Shown: in pieces, positions 21,945-33,818 of the stretch
How the letters are laid out: each line of letters begins with the position of its first letter
How positions within the stretch are numbered: the first letter of the stretch is position 1
From: Akanthomyces muscarius
Lineage: Eukaryota > Ascomycota > Sordariomycetes > Hypocreales > Cordycipitaceae
Direction of reading: 5' to 3'
Length of the DNA: 64,000 nt
NCBI RefSeq assembly: GCF_028009165.1
Contig: NC_079241.1
Coordinates: forward strand, 4,216,001-4,280,000
The notes under the pieces: model-generated
What the model saw: the letters and a program-made list of their open reading frames with translations, nothing else
The model's database searches: none
What the model was told of the DNA's origin: nothing
Translations under genes and position numbers: made by a program

Positions 21945-23325
21945 GGCGACGCGAGGGCCGTGGGCGGCGGTTGGCTGCAGTAGTGGGATGAAGGCGTGGC
22001 GGGAGTGGTGATGGCTGGAGGATTGGGCCAGGGCAGCTTCCCGGTGCCGTTCCGGAACGCGCACCAGGGAGATTCAGAGCTGTCCCAGAGAGAAGACGAC
22101 GAAATGGCGCTGGGCGCAACGCAGCAGCGGGATACAAAAAGTGCAGCTCAAGAAGTGGCAGATTCGCCCAGATGGTGATTCTGCCAATTTTGACCGACAA
22201 AATTCTCACACCGACTTGGGACCTGGGAATTTTGAGGCGTTAGGCGGGGCGACTTTGATCCGCCCGATCTGGTGGGGCGATATGCCTGCACCGACAATGG
22301 CTGGCGCGTGGTCATTGAAAGTGTAAGCGTGCGTCTTGCATGGAATGAAAACCCGAGCATTCATTCTGTGGAAATTTCAGAAAATTGCACAGAGTAGCAC
22401 TTTCATATTTCACGGGCGTTGAAAGTTGTAAACATCAAGCGACACTGTAAAGCCGGGCACCCTCGTCTTTCCCCGGCCATTGACTGTCACGTAACTCTCT
22501 GTCCAGCGAGGCAAGGACCGCGATTACAGGTGGCCACCCGCTGTAGGTACTTTGCGTTACCTTCCCTAGGTACCTACGGCAAGGTACTCCGTACAGTAAG
22601 TGGGTGTACTTGCATACCTAGGCTCCATGGAGGGCTGCTGGCAGTCGTCCCTCACGGGTGTCTGGTCTGGCCAGGTGCCGTGACAGGTGACAACAGTGAG
22701 AACAGCGCTGCGGGGTGCCTGTAAGGTAATAGCCTTCCCCCACTGGAGCCCCCCCGCCAACGCCCTCCGCCGTAGATTACCTTACCTAAAGGAAATGCAG
22801 CTCGGGGTCATGTAATACCGCCTGCACCTTTGAACGGCTATTGCAGAACGAGGCCACGCCTGGGCACAAGAAACGTGGCACAATACTGGAAATATTACAG
22901 GACCCATTTGTGACGTTGCGGTGTAATTCAGCCAACTTGTCGTGGCCCCTGTTTTGCGCAAAAGATCTCTTACCGGCAGGCTGGTTCCTCGTACTTATAG
23001 TACCTACCTGCCGTCCCTACCTTACCTGCCCACCTCTTACTAAAGCGAAGCAGCTGAGTTGCCTACGCATCCACGTAACCCCTCCAACCTTGTGCCTCTC
23101 CTCCTCTCTAAGCCGCGCCGATCGCTTGTGCCCCGCCAGCCCAAGGACACAAGACCGCCTGTCCCCAACCAGTCGACGCATCTACTACCAATTTTTTTTA
23201 ATCCTTCGAGCTACCTACAGGCCGTCGAGCTGCTTCAATTGGACTTTCGCGCAATATTGCTACCTCCTGGGTGCCACCAGCTTAGGCCACTGCTTCTCAG
23301 CCGTTCGCTGAGCTACCCCGCCACC
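21945..23325. other. Divergent promoter region rich in TACCT/AGGTA words
   Basis: This 1.4-kb region lies between the zinc-finger gene (leftward) and beta-mannosidase (rightward). From 22540 to 23230 it carries many copies of TACCT or its complement (separate entry). C/T-rich sequence before 23325 suits a transcription start zone. No gene was seen. Confidence 0.5.
22543..22623. promoter_or_regulatory. Cluster of TACCTAGGTA-type palindromic words
   Basis: Within 80 bp there are GTAGGTAC, CCTAGGTACCTA, the mirror-like GTACTCCGTAC (22584-22594) and TACCTAGG. The same words recur upstream of MTC1 and of the large nuclear protein. They are candidate regulatory words or the scars of a small repeated element; the function is unknown. 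Confidence 0.4.
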
Positions 23326-25949
23326 ATGGTCGCCCGTACCGTCATTCCCATTGACAGGAACTGGCAATTCAAACAGGCCGACAAGCCGGGCGACGAGTAC
23401 CGCGCCGTGTCCCAGTTCCCGACCAACGTTCACCTGGATCTCATGCACCACAACCTCATTCCTGATCCCTTCATCGGCAAGAATGAAAACGACGTCCAGT
23501 GGGTCGGCGAGGCCCAATGGACTTACAAGACGACTTTTGCCAGCCCAGATGTCAACGCTGGTGCCAAGGCCATACTGGCATTTGACGGGCTCGACACGTT
23601 CGCTACTGTTGAACTGAATGGAAAAGTCATTCTCGAAACCGACAGCATGTTTATTCCTGAGCGCGTCGACGTCTCGAGCCACCTCTCGCACACTGGCGAC
23701 AACGAGCTGCTCATCACCTTTGACAGTGCCTACCTACGCGGCTGGAAGCGGGTTGAGCAGTATCCCGATCATGTCTGGAGCTGCTGGAACGGAGACAACT
23801 CCCGTTTGGCAGTTAGAAAGGCCCAATACCACTGGGTATGTTTTGTCGTTTCCAGCTTCACGCATTGACATGACTTTTCACTGACCTGTCCAACAAGGGC
23901 TGGGATTGGGGTCCTGCTCTGCTCACTTGTGGCCCCTGGAGACCCGTCAATCTCGAGATATACGAGTCCAGGCTCACTGACTTGTACACGAGCGTTGACA
24001 TCGATGAGTCTCTCAAACGCGCCAAGGTCATTGCCCATACAACCACAGAGGGCACCGAAGCGACACATCTGCGGGTTGATGTGTCGCTTGGCGGCAAAGA
24101 AGTCGCTTCTGAAACAATCCCCGCTGACGACACGACGTCGATTACCTTTCACATCAGTAATCCTGAACTGTGGTATCCCGTCAGATACGGCAAGCAGCCT
24201 CTCTACACTATCAAGGCGACGCTCCTCGTCAATGGCACTACCATCGATAGCCTGTCCAAAAAGATTGGCCTCCGCCGCGCCCGTCTAGTCGAGCATGAGC
24301 TCAAAGACCAGCCTGGTACCAGTTTCTTCTTTGAGATTAACAACATTCCAATCTTCTGCGGAGGCAGCAATTGGATCCCGGCGGACAACTTTATTCCTCG
24401 CATCTCGCCCAAAAGATACCGCGATTGGGTCAAATTGGTCGCCGAGGGCAACCAATTCATGATTCGAGTTTGGGGCGGTGGTCTTTACGAGGAAGCAGCA
24501 TTCTATGAAGCCTGCGACGAAATGGGTATTCTTGTTTGGCATGATTTCATGTTTGGCTGCGGCAACTACCCTGTTTGGCCAGAGCTGCTCGAGTCCATTG
24601 ATCGCGAAGCCAGAGTCAACGTCACTAGGCTCCGTCACCACCCTTGCATCGTCATATGGGCGGGCAACAATGAGGACTACCAGCTCGCCGAGCAGGAAAA
24701 GCTCGATTATGACCCCAAGGATATGAATGAAGAGAGCTGGCTCAAATCAAACTTTCCAGCCCGTTACATCTACGAAAAGGTACTGGCAGACGTATGCAAG
24801 GATCTAATTCCAGATGTCCCATACCACTACGGCAGTCCTTGGGGTGGCAAGGATACCACTGATCCCACCGTTGGTGACCTTCACCAATGGAACGTGTGGC
24901 ATGGCTCGCAGGAAAAGTACCAGAACTTTGACAAATTGGTCGGTCGTTTTGTTTCAGAATTTGGCATGGAGGCGTTTCCATCCGTCAAGACGATTGATGC
25001 CTATCTACCCCACGGGAAAAATGATCCAGAGCGCTACCCACAGTCATCCACCATTGACTTTCACAACAAGGCTGCTGGCCATGAACGCAGACTGGCTCTC
25101 TATTTGGTAGAGAATATGCGATATGGCCCAGATCCCCTTGAACAATACGTTTACTCTACTCAGCTTATGCAGGCAGAATGTCTCGCATCGGCATATCGCC
25201 TGTGGAAGCGCGAGTGGAGAGGTCCCGGCCGAGAATACTGCGGTGGCGCCCTGGTATGGCAGATCAACGACTGCTGGCCCGTCACCTCTTGGGCTATCTG
25301 TGATTACTATCTCCGCCCCAAGCATGCCTACTACACTGTCAAGAGAGAGATGGCGCCAATTTCCATCGGCATGACAAGGCGTGAGCATCAGTATCCCAAG
25401 GACAAATACACACGAGTATACATTGACACCAAGATCAAGGTTGAGATTTGGGGCTCCAACCTTATGCTGAAAGACTTGACTGTCGACTGCGTGGTCAAAG
25501 CATGGGATGTCGAGACCGGCGAAGAGACTTTTTCCAAGATGGTTGCGTCGTCCATGGTGCTCCCCTCAAATCGCTCAACGGAAATACATGCCATGGAGGT
25601 TCCTGTCAGTATACCAAATGCTGACCTCGAGAATCGCACAGTTGTGGCATCATATCTGTTCCAGAACGGTAAACAGATTGCCCGGTATGTCAACTGGCCT
25701 GAGCCACTCAAATACATGCATCTGCAGAAGCCCAAGCACCTCACAGCACAGCTCTCGTCAGATGGCAAGTCTATCGCGGTCAAGGCCGAAGTTCCAGTCA
25801 AGGGCGTTGCAGTTGAATGTGAAGACGACCGTGTCACGTTTGACGACAACTTGGTAGACATTGTGCCTGGCGAGGTCGTACATATTGGCGTCAACGACGC
25901 TTCGCAGGACACTACCATTACCACTCGTTACCTAAACATGCTGAGTTAG
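23326..25949 (+). CDS. mndB: Beta-mannosidase, glycoside hydrolase family 2 (MndB type)
   Basis: This enzyme removes beta-1,4-mannose from the non-reducing end of manno-oligosaccharides. Exons 23326-23835 and 23898-25949 (62-nt phase-0 intron) give 853 aa. There is no signal peptide, which fits the intracellular B-type enzymes rather than secreted A-type ones. Domain order is GH2 sugar-binding (WQFKQAD, WVGEAQWTYKT), Ig-like sandwich, then TIM barrel with the acid/base Glu429 in WAGNNED and the nucleophile Glu524 in VSEFGMEAFP. The junction motif GWDWGPALL is typical. The start is fixed by a near-perfect Kozak context (GCCACCATGG); the frame stays open upstream. It faces the sugar transporter at 26171 with only 221 bp between stop codons. 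Confidence 0.95.
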
Positions 25950-26170
25950 ATAGTTGAATAGACGAATAAAAGAGTGACAAGATTCTTGAAAAGTGCCACT
26001 TCCCCAACATGTGTTACATTCTAAAAGTGCGAGTTTGACTTAGGTAGTGTTCTTTCATATACTGTAATCCTGACTTGGCTAGTTTAAATTGGATCAAAAT
26101 ATTCCGATATATACACTTCTGGGGCTCGCAACACAACTCTGAGTTGGTAAATATATCAACCCAAGCGCTA

Positions 26171-27965
26171 TCATGCGTCCGCAACATTAACAACATCACC
26201 ATGCTGCGTGACCGCCAGCTTCTTTTTAGCGATGGACGCCTTTACAGGGTTCTTGGCCGCAAAAATCTCGTCCAACTCCTCGAGCTGTTGAATACTATTA
26301 GTGACTGTCTTGATGTGGCAACAGATGGGACATGTGGGCAAGCTTACGGTTCGACCCTTTGTTTCGGGGAGAACAAAGTACACGTAGACGGTCATGATGG
26401 CATCCCAGATGATGAAGATGATGTACGTGCGCCAGCCAATCTTGGCCATGCTCACCGGCCAGGCGAACTGATTGAGCAGGCCGGCCGCGTTGACCGCGAG
26501 ATTGCCAAAGGCCATGCCCTTGGCGCGCTGCTCAAACGAGAGCACCTCGACAATGTAGAGACCCTGGAGGGGCGTGACGCCGATGGAGAAGACGGCGCCA
26601 AAGAGGAAGATCATGGCCAGGGACGCGCGGGAGGCATTTGTGTTTGTGTAGATGGGCACGCCGTCGGCCGTCTGGCCGGCGTACGACGCGGCAAACTGCG
26701 CCGAGGCAATCGTCATGCCGAGCCAGACGACGGTGCAGGCCGCAAAGGAGAAGATGAGCAGCGGGCGGCGGCCGACGCGGTCGACGAGCACGGCGCCGCA
26801 GCACGCGCACACAAACTGGATGACGTTGTTGATGAGCGTAATGTTGCTCTGCTGGATGGGCTCCGTGTAGCCGGCATTGTAGAGGACGGAGCCGAGGAAG
26901 TAGCTGAGGACGGCGTTGCCGAGCCACTGCGCGAGGGCGGCGACGGAGACGCTGCAGAGCAGGCGGTACGCGGACGCGCGGTCGCGGAAGAGCGCGCTGT
27001 AGTCGTACCAGCGCTTGTCGGCGCCGTCGAGGTTGAGGGCCTCCTCGTACTCGCGCATCTGCAGCGCGGGCCAGACCGAGTCCGGGTCGCCGACGCCGTG
27101 GTAGCGGACGAGGAACGCGCGCGCCTGGTCCTGGCGGTCGTTGACGTAGAGCCAGCGCGGCGACTCGGGCAGCAAGGGGCAGAGCAGCAGGACGACGCCG
27201 CTGAAGAGGCACTGCAGCCAGGTGATGAGGCGCCAGGAAAAGGCGGCCGAGACGTCGAGGCTGCCGCGGGCGGCGCCGGCGGCGAGGATGGCACCGCCGA
27301 GCCACAGGCAGTTGTAGATGGCGCCGACGACGCCGCGGTACGCCGGGTGGTTGATCTCGACGACGTACATGGGGCCGGCGGACGCGGCGAGCCCGACGCC
27401 GAAGCCGAGCAGGAAGCGGCCGCCCATGAAGGCGCCGACGCGGCCGGCGGCGGTGCCCTGCACGACGGTGCCGACGATGACGAGGAGCGCGCCGATGGCC
27501 ATGCCGGCGCGGCGGCCGAGCCGGTCGATGACGGGGCCGACGAGCGGGAGGACGGCGACGCCGCCGATCTGGTACATGGCGGCGACGATACCGGCGCCGA
27601 GGCCGTCCTTGCCGACGTCGTACGTCTTTTGGAAGTCGTGGTTCTGCAAGAGGTTGTTAATGAGCGAGGCGTCGTAGCCGTTCATGGTGGAGCACAGGAA
27701 GCCGACGACGGAGAAGAGGTACACCATGATCATGGCGGGCGCCCACGTCTTGGGCGGCTCCTTGAGGAGCGCCTCGTTGAAGGCCTCATTGCCGTGGACG
27801 ACTTTCTCCTGGATCGGTGCCTGCACGTTTGTCCTGTCAGTAAAAGATGGCAAAAGAAGGTAAGCATTCATGGCGGAGCTGCGGGGTGCTGACCTTTTCA
27901 GGGACCTGGCCCTCTTCGTGCGAGGTTGACCGCATGGCCACCTCTTCCACTTCGCTGTGACCCAT
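26171..27965 (-). CDS. MFS sugar transporter, lactose-permease-like
   Basis: This is a plasma-membrane sugar:H+ symporter. Three exons (27965-27894, 27820-26348, 26284-26171) with two phase-0 introns of 73 and 63 nt give 552 aa. Signatures of the sugar-porter family are in place: DRLGRRAG and DRVGRRPL after TM2 and TM8, PESPRWL after TM6, and PETKGRT after TM12, followed by LEELDEIF. The N-terminus (24-residue first exon) and the KTWAPAMIMVYLFSVVGFLCS start of TM1 resemble fungal lactose/cellodextrin permeases, so a disaccharide or oligosaccharide substrate is plausible. The neighbouring beta-mannosidase has no signal peptide and would need imported manno-oligosaccharides. This makes the pair a credible functional unit, but the link is inference. 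Confidence 0.9.
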
Positions 27966-30733
27966 GGTGTGAAGAAACCTTGCCGAAGCCCAGCAGCAGA
28001 AGTCAGAACAAGTAAAAGGCAGGTAGTCTATACCGTTGTTAGAGCGAGCTCGATCGAACCATTCTCTCGATTAAGCATTGCGGAGGCGGGTCAGCGGCTC
28101 CATTTAATACTCGCCGGTTTTACTACCCGCGGCCTCGCTCACCGGCCTTTTTTTTTCTCGCACTGGTAAAGAAAAGCCAAGATGGAGGGGAGAGGCATAA
28201 GGCAAGGTATGGTCCCGGAAAGCGGGCGTTCCAGAACCACCAATCCACGCTTGGTGGCGCCAGCGGAAGCCGGCCCCAGGCAATACACCCTACGCTGACC
28301 ACCACCCCTCACGTTGGCGGCCGGCGCTAGCAGGTCTTCTCCAATGGCTGCGTTTCCCGCGGGGTAGTTACTTTCATGTGTCGTTCGTAACCCTGTACTT
28401 CCGCTGGCAAGGGGAAAAACTGCCGGGATTGAAAAGCAGTGGCGGGGCGGCAATTGAGGTGCGCACGACGTGTACTCGCCAGAACGGGGATACTTGTTGG
28501 TGGCAGGCCACGTCAGGCTTGGGAACCCCCAGACAGTGTCATCTCCTTTGCTCCGTCACTAAGCGGTTTGCTCTCGACAGAATAGCGTTTGGGGACCGCG
28601 CAGGGCTGCAGATTTGAGTCTGGGTCCTGCAGCAAGGGTGATTAGCCAACCAGCTTCAGGAGCCAAGGCCTATAGTCGGTTGTGCCAATGCTTGACGGGA
28701 ATGTTACACTCAGGGTGGCTCTTGTCTGTGGGTTTTGTTTCTAATCGGCGAATGAATTCAATGAGGCTCACAGACAAAACCATGGTCAACCGGTTTTGGT
28801 CAGGCCTTGGTGTACTAGGCGTTGCACCTGTGACAACTTGGCAACTCCAATTACTGACCGATACGCTGGAGAAAAGACACAGTTAGACTGCAGGCACTTG
28901 GGGCGACTGGCTGGTTATTACATGTGACAAAGGAGTCTGAGATGATGCTGGCCCGATGCTATCCAGTGCCGCAACTTGCCTTTCGGGCGCTCGCGAACCA
29001 CTGGGGCATACCCAGTGACATATTCGGCCATGCCAAGACGGCTCCATGGTTGCAATTCGAGAGGGATACATGCACAGCGCCTATACGTTACGGCCGAGAC
29101 GGCGCATTATCTCGGTTGGTTCCCGACGGCCTCTCGCAAATGCAACAAGTCAGCCATTATTGCCTCGTAACGGCCCGCGTGATTCTGTTCAAGAGATCAG
29201 CAACAGTCTCCGCTTCTGGGCATGCAGTTTTTGGCTTCAGCCGCGAGTCCTCGATTGGTCGAAAGCCGACGGTTCACCGGTGCAACAAAGCTACGAATGT
29301 AGAAGTTGCCGCGCTCCAACCTCCGAAATAATGGGCACATTTCCGAAGCCCCTCCCTGACATGTAGTTGCATTTTGAGGCGTCATGGAAGCTGCAGCGCC
29401 GTTTCGGTAGATCGCAGCTACCCCGGCTTGGGGCGCCGCCTCCGGAGCCTTGTATCGCCGGAGGATGCGTCCCGCGCGGGTTTATAGAATGCCGGAGCCT
29501 GTTCGGCACTACCAAGTAACATAAGCCCGCGGCAGAGGATGTGATGGCTTCAATAGTCAGGCGGTGATATATACCCATCGCCATGTGGTGGTATTGACCC
29601 AGCAGGGATACTGCCAGCGAGCGTCGGGAACTGATAACGCCGTTGGGGTACTTTCATCGCCGCAGGGCTAGTTGAAGACGGCCCGACCGCCTCAATATTG
29701 GAGATGCGCTCGTTAGAAAAGTCGACACGACCGCTGTTCAATACCGTTGCAGGCTATCCTCATCTGCAGTCGTCAGTCAATATAACCATCCATGACGCCA
29801 CACTATACACGGCAGTTACACATGCAAACACAGCAAAAGTATCACGTAGCAAAATGTCGGAGCTCCTGGAGCCACGCCCGTGTAGATTCCAAAAAAGGCG
29901 CGAGCACATCTAAAGACGGGCCGCAGACAGGCGTGGACTATGATGGCCCTTTCAATCTTGCAACAAATGTTTCAATCACCAGCGAGCGAGAGACAGCCGC
30001 CCATAATAGGGGTTTTGCCTCTGGTCCGCTGCCCTGCATCGCCAGCCTACTCCCGCCCACAGATACAAAACGCATCGCTGACGGGAGACCCTGTCCTCCG
30101 CATCACTTCCCTCAAGAAGGGGGAGAGAAATGCTTCGTTCAAGAGACTCGAGGAGATGTTCGAGTGGCCGTACAGAGATTCGTTGCGCTGTTTTTTCGTA
30201 TGTATTCGAGTTCGCATGTCACGGGGCACAGGCAAAAAAATAAAGGAGAAGAAAAGAATTCCGCAATCCCTCTCCAGCAGTCCTACCTGGTCAAGTTCAC
30301 CGCCTTATAAATCACGTTCGATTGGCATCTTGAACGAGTCTCGCATCTTTGCGTGGCACGTCGTGTGCCAGAGATGCAAAGCTGGGTGGTCGGTCGGATT
30401 GTGAAGGAGGAAAAATCTTTTGCGTAGGTAGAGTGCAGCTACCCGCTCCACCAAGTAGCTCGCCTGGCAATGGTCCACTCAGTGTTCAAACAGCATGCAA
30501 GCCGTGCCAACAGGAATCTACTTGCATCTTTGAAATTTGTCAACAAAAATTGATTCGAAACTGAAGGACTTGTACCTCTTGACTCGCGCTCACTGGCAAA
30601 TGGGGAATTGGCCACTATTTTCCATGAAACGTGCGAGGAAGTGACAGTCTGAAGCTGAATACAATGGCAGATACTACGAGCAGATACTGCGCATATTGGA
30701 TATTACATTGAAACCATTGCCCCATTGCACAAT
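27966..30733. other. Gene-free region, 2.8 kb
   Basis: This region lies upstream of the transporter and downstream of MTC1. Several open frames of 100-170 codons exist (28924-29331, 29792-30310) but none shows a domain or credible intron signals. A cluster of CCGGAG/CTCCGG words lies at 29431-29495, and an imperfect hairpin at 30345-30380 (TGGCAC pairing with GTGCCA). It may be a long promoter or a decayed element. Confidence 0.45.
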
Positions 30734-31928
30734 TTAAATGGCTCCTGCTCGAGCAGCCTCTCCCGCATTTTCATACACCAGCTCCTCCATCTTTCTCTTG
30801 GCCTTGCCCAGGCTGTCCTCGCCAACTCCCATTCTGCGTGCAACGTATCTCTGGGCCACAATACCAATTGATAGAGAAAGTGTCTCTTCGATCCATTCGG
30901 CGACCCATTCTCTGGGATCAACAGCACCGCTATCAATAATGTCACGGATTTCCGTCGGGATGGACAGGTCAACGTCTGCCTGCTCTTCATCTCCGGACTT
31001 GGGCGTGAGAGGAGTATTGGTGTCCAGCCAGCGTGCCCACTTGGCAGGAATACTCTGGCTGACAGTGCCATACTCGATTTGATGGAGTGGATCAAGGATA
31101 AAAATGGCAAACGAGACCTGGCTATTGTCTTCCTTGCTGTCGTCCTTGTCGTCCTTGTCCTTTTCGGCCGATGCAGTACGAGCAAACAGCGTGCCGTCAT
31201 CGTCCGTCTCGATAGCTTGGATAGCCAAGAACAGATTCGAAGTTCGCACAGGGTTGGTCTCGCTCAAGTCTTCCGTGGCCCTTGCTTTGGCCTGCTCTAC
31301 ACCTCCGTTGGCGGAAAAGTACTCTTCAGAGTAGCCCTCGGCATTGGCACGACAGAGCTTAGTGCCTTCCGTGACGCCCTTGATCAGGCCGAGCTCTCGA
31401 GCAGAGTCAGACTGGCGCCACCAAGGGCCATCTCGCCAGCCAGCATTGCTCTCGCGGGGTCGGCGAGAGCCGCTTTCCTGGCCACGCTGCACGACCAGTA
31501 GGTCACCGCCCTCGACTTGCGACATGACGCGGGAGAATACGCTGTGGATGAGAGGATCCATCGATGGATATCCGACGAGGTCGTGTGTGATATGGATAAG
31601 AAGACGCTCGTGGGAGCTAATGGGCGGGGCAATGGTGTTGAGAATGTTGGTAAAGGTTGGTAGTGCGCGATGGCGTAAATCGTCGCCTGGTAGAATGGGT
31701 CAGCAATCAAAGCGAAACTCGTCAGTGCACCAATTCGAAACATAGCTTACCATAATGGCGAAGGGCTCCAATGTCTAGACCTTTGAAGCCCCTTACCTGC
31801 TCAGCCCATTTCTTCGCATCTTCGTTCTGCTGGACTTCCTTGTAAGCGGCTTCGGCCTGCTTCATGGCAGCGCTAGCTGTGGACATGATACCACCCCACC
31901 AGCCGCCGCCTGCTGCTGCGGGCTGTTG

Positions 31929-31968
<40 letters not shown>

Positions 31969-32336
31969 TGCTGCTCGGCAGCGACCTTCTTGTCGGCATC
32001 TTGAAGCTCAGAGCTCGTGGCGCTGGGCGTGAAGCTGGCGCGGGCACTCCGAGCGCTGTCGGTCGACTTGCGCTTGTCTTCTCCAGCAGGAGCTCCGGCA
32101 GTTGGCCGCTTGCCAGCTCCTCCGAGACGGGGCGTGTGTGGACGAGAGGTGGGAGGTTCGGCAGCAAGCTGTGATTCGAGATCGGCCAGGATGTCTTTGT
32201 CGCCGGCGGCCTTGGCAGCACCGGCCTTGGAGCTCTTGGGCGCAGGCTTCCCAGCCTTGGCGTCGCTACCGATTCCAGAGAATAGGTCGTCGAAGTTATC
32301 GTCGGCAGCAGGGGCCTTTGTCTTTTTTGATGCCAT
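30734..32336 (-). CDS. mtc1: Maintenance of telomere capping protein 1 family
   Basis: Exons 32336-31751 and 31686-30734 (64-nt phase-1 intron, GTAAGC...CAG) give 512 aa. Yeast MTC1 was found by genetic interaction with a telomere-capping mutant; its protein is associated with vesicle coats, so the molecular role is not settled. The N-terminus (ADDNFDDLFSGIGSDAK) and the WWGGIMSTASAAMKQAE amphipathic segment are characteristic of the family, as is the C-terminal half (HERLLIHITHDLVGYPSMDPLI and WVAEWIEETLSLSIGIVAQRYVARR). A run of 17 Gln is encoded at 31923-31973. The start at 32336 is the first ATG of the frame. It is divergent from the large nuclear protein at 33819. Confidence 0.9.
31923..31973 (-). 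repeat. CAG/CAA repeat encoding 17 glutamines in MTC1
   Basis: 17 consecutive Gln codons, 14 CAG and three CAA, in the disordered N-terminal half of Mtc1. The long uninterrupted CAG stretch is likely to vary in length between strains. Confidence 0.9.
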
Positions 32337-33818
32337 TGTGCTGAGAGAAATGATGGGTTGAAGCTGGTCCTTGGTATGACGTTGGCGGTCACTCGGTAGA
32401 TGGGGGGAAGGCCTCTGCGGATTGGTTACAGTTGGTGGGGTAACGACAGTTAAGGGAAGCCGCAGCGCTGAGCGGTTTGGTACTAACAGCGGGCGGCTGC
32501 GGGAGACAGGGCTAAGAGTGGATGCTGCAGCGCTGTAAGTCGGGCATGAACCGTCTTCTGCTGGTGCCTACCTAGGTACTAATAAGGTAAGGAAGGTATG
32601 TACGGGGGCAGCAGAGAGCAGAAGGGCCAAAAGCGTGGCACCAAGAGTTGAAAAAGTAAAAGAAATTTAAAAAAAAAAAAAAAATTTGCAGTCCAATAAT
32701 ACACCGAAAGGCAGCTTACGCTGTGCATGGGAAGCGCCTATGCGGTAGTTTTGCATTGTATCGTCTCCAATTACCGCCGCGTCAAGCAAACACTCGTTCC
32801 CGAGGTGAGTGTAGAAGCAGGGCACCAAATCAAATACTGTGGCATCAAAGGCTGGACCCGAGACAAAGAACAGTTAGTAGGCCCATTTCAAAGGGCGACC
32901 GTGACAAAGGGGCATCGGCCAGGCGCAAACTACGTACTACATGCCTACCTACCTAGGTACCTAGGTGCTGTGGCCTGCAGTACGGAGTAGACCACTGTAA
33001 AATACTGGTAATAAAATCTCAACAGGAGGCGAACGCCAAAAGAGGACTAGCGCAGATTCGCTGGAAGCGGCAATGTGATTGGGCGGGGAGCACGACTAGA
33101 ATCTGTGCACCGTGGTGGCCGCGGGAGCCTGCGAGCCTGCGAGATGGGAGACGGGGCGGCTGGGAAACAACAAGACCGCATCTTGTAGCACGCGAGCACG
33201 CGTAGGAGTATACCGCTACAAGTCCACTGCAAGAAGAATCCAATTTTACAAGCATCTCAGCTCTCACAGTGTAACAGAGTGTGGCTGGTGCAGCAGTGCC
33301 AGTACTGTAGGTACCTACTCCCAGTCAATGGGGCACGGCGGTACGTACCAAAGACCATAAACAAGTGGGCCCCGGGAACCTTGGCTTATTCCAACCACGA
33401 CACCTCGAGCAAAAACGAAGGCCAGGAGAACGAGTACAGCGCGAGCAACGACACATCCTGAAGTCTTTGTCACCCGCCTCTTGCATCTTTCTCGCTGCCG
33501 TCGCACCCTTCTCCCGCTCTCCCTCTTCATTCTCACTCTGATTTTTTATTCCCCCCACGCTTCTTCTCTCCGCGTCCTTGGCTGCCAATCTCGTCACGTT
33601 CTCACTTGCTGGCTCATACAAGCAAAAGCCCACACAACCGGCCACCACCACCGGTCACCTTCTTCTTCCCTGCCAGCTTTTTCTACCCTTGGTGACACCG
33701 TCTGCACGTCGCTCTCTCATCCTCCTCTATTTTCCCTCTTGAATGATACCCCGCGCTTCGCTGTCTTGACTTCGCCTGCGCGTGCCGCTCATCCCACATC
33801 CAGCCGGCCTGGCTGAAT
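32337..33818. other. Divergent promoter region MTC1 / large nuclear protein
   Basis: This 1.5-kb region has TACCTAGGTA at 32569-32578 and 32950-32959, GTACGGAGTA at 32980-32989, GTAGGTACCTAC at 33307-33318 and a 16-A run at 32669-32684. From 33470 to 33810 it is strongly C/T-rich, as in fungal core promoters. No gene was seen. Confidence 0.5.
32569..32989. promoter_or_regulatory. Second cluster of TACCTAGGTA / GTACGGAGTA words
   Basis: Two exact copies of the palindrome TACCTAGGTA and one GTACGGAGTA, the exact complement of a word in the beta-mannosidase promoter region (22585-22594). Sharing between unrelated promoters suggests a general element rather than a pathway-specific site. Confidence 0.4.

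Noticed and set aside
26075..27892. 605-codon open frame antisense to the sugar transporter
   Set aside because: It is a mirror of a GC-biased coding region: composition is Glu/Asp/Gly/Ala/Arg without domains, while the other strand encodes a clear MFS protein.
28924..30310. Open frames of 135 and 172 codons in the 28-30.7 kb gap
   Set aside because: No domain, poor start contexts, overlapping frames on the same stretch, no intron signals joining them into a longer protein.
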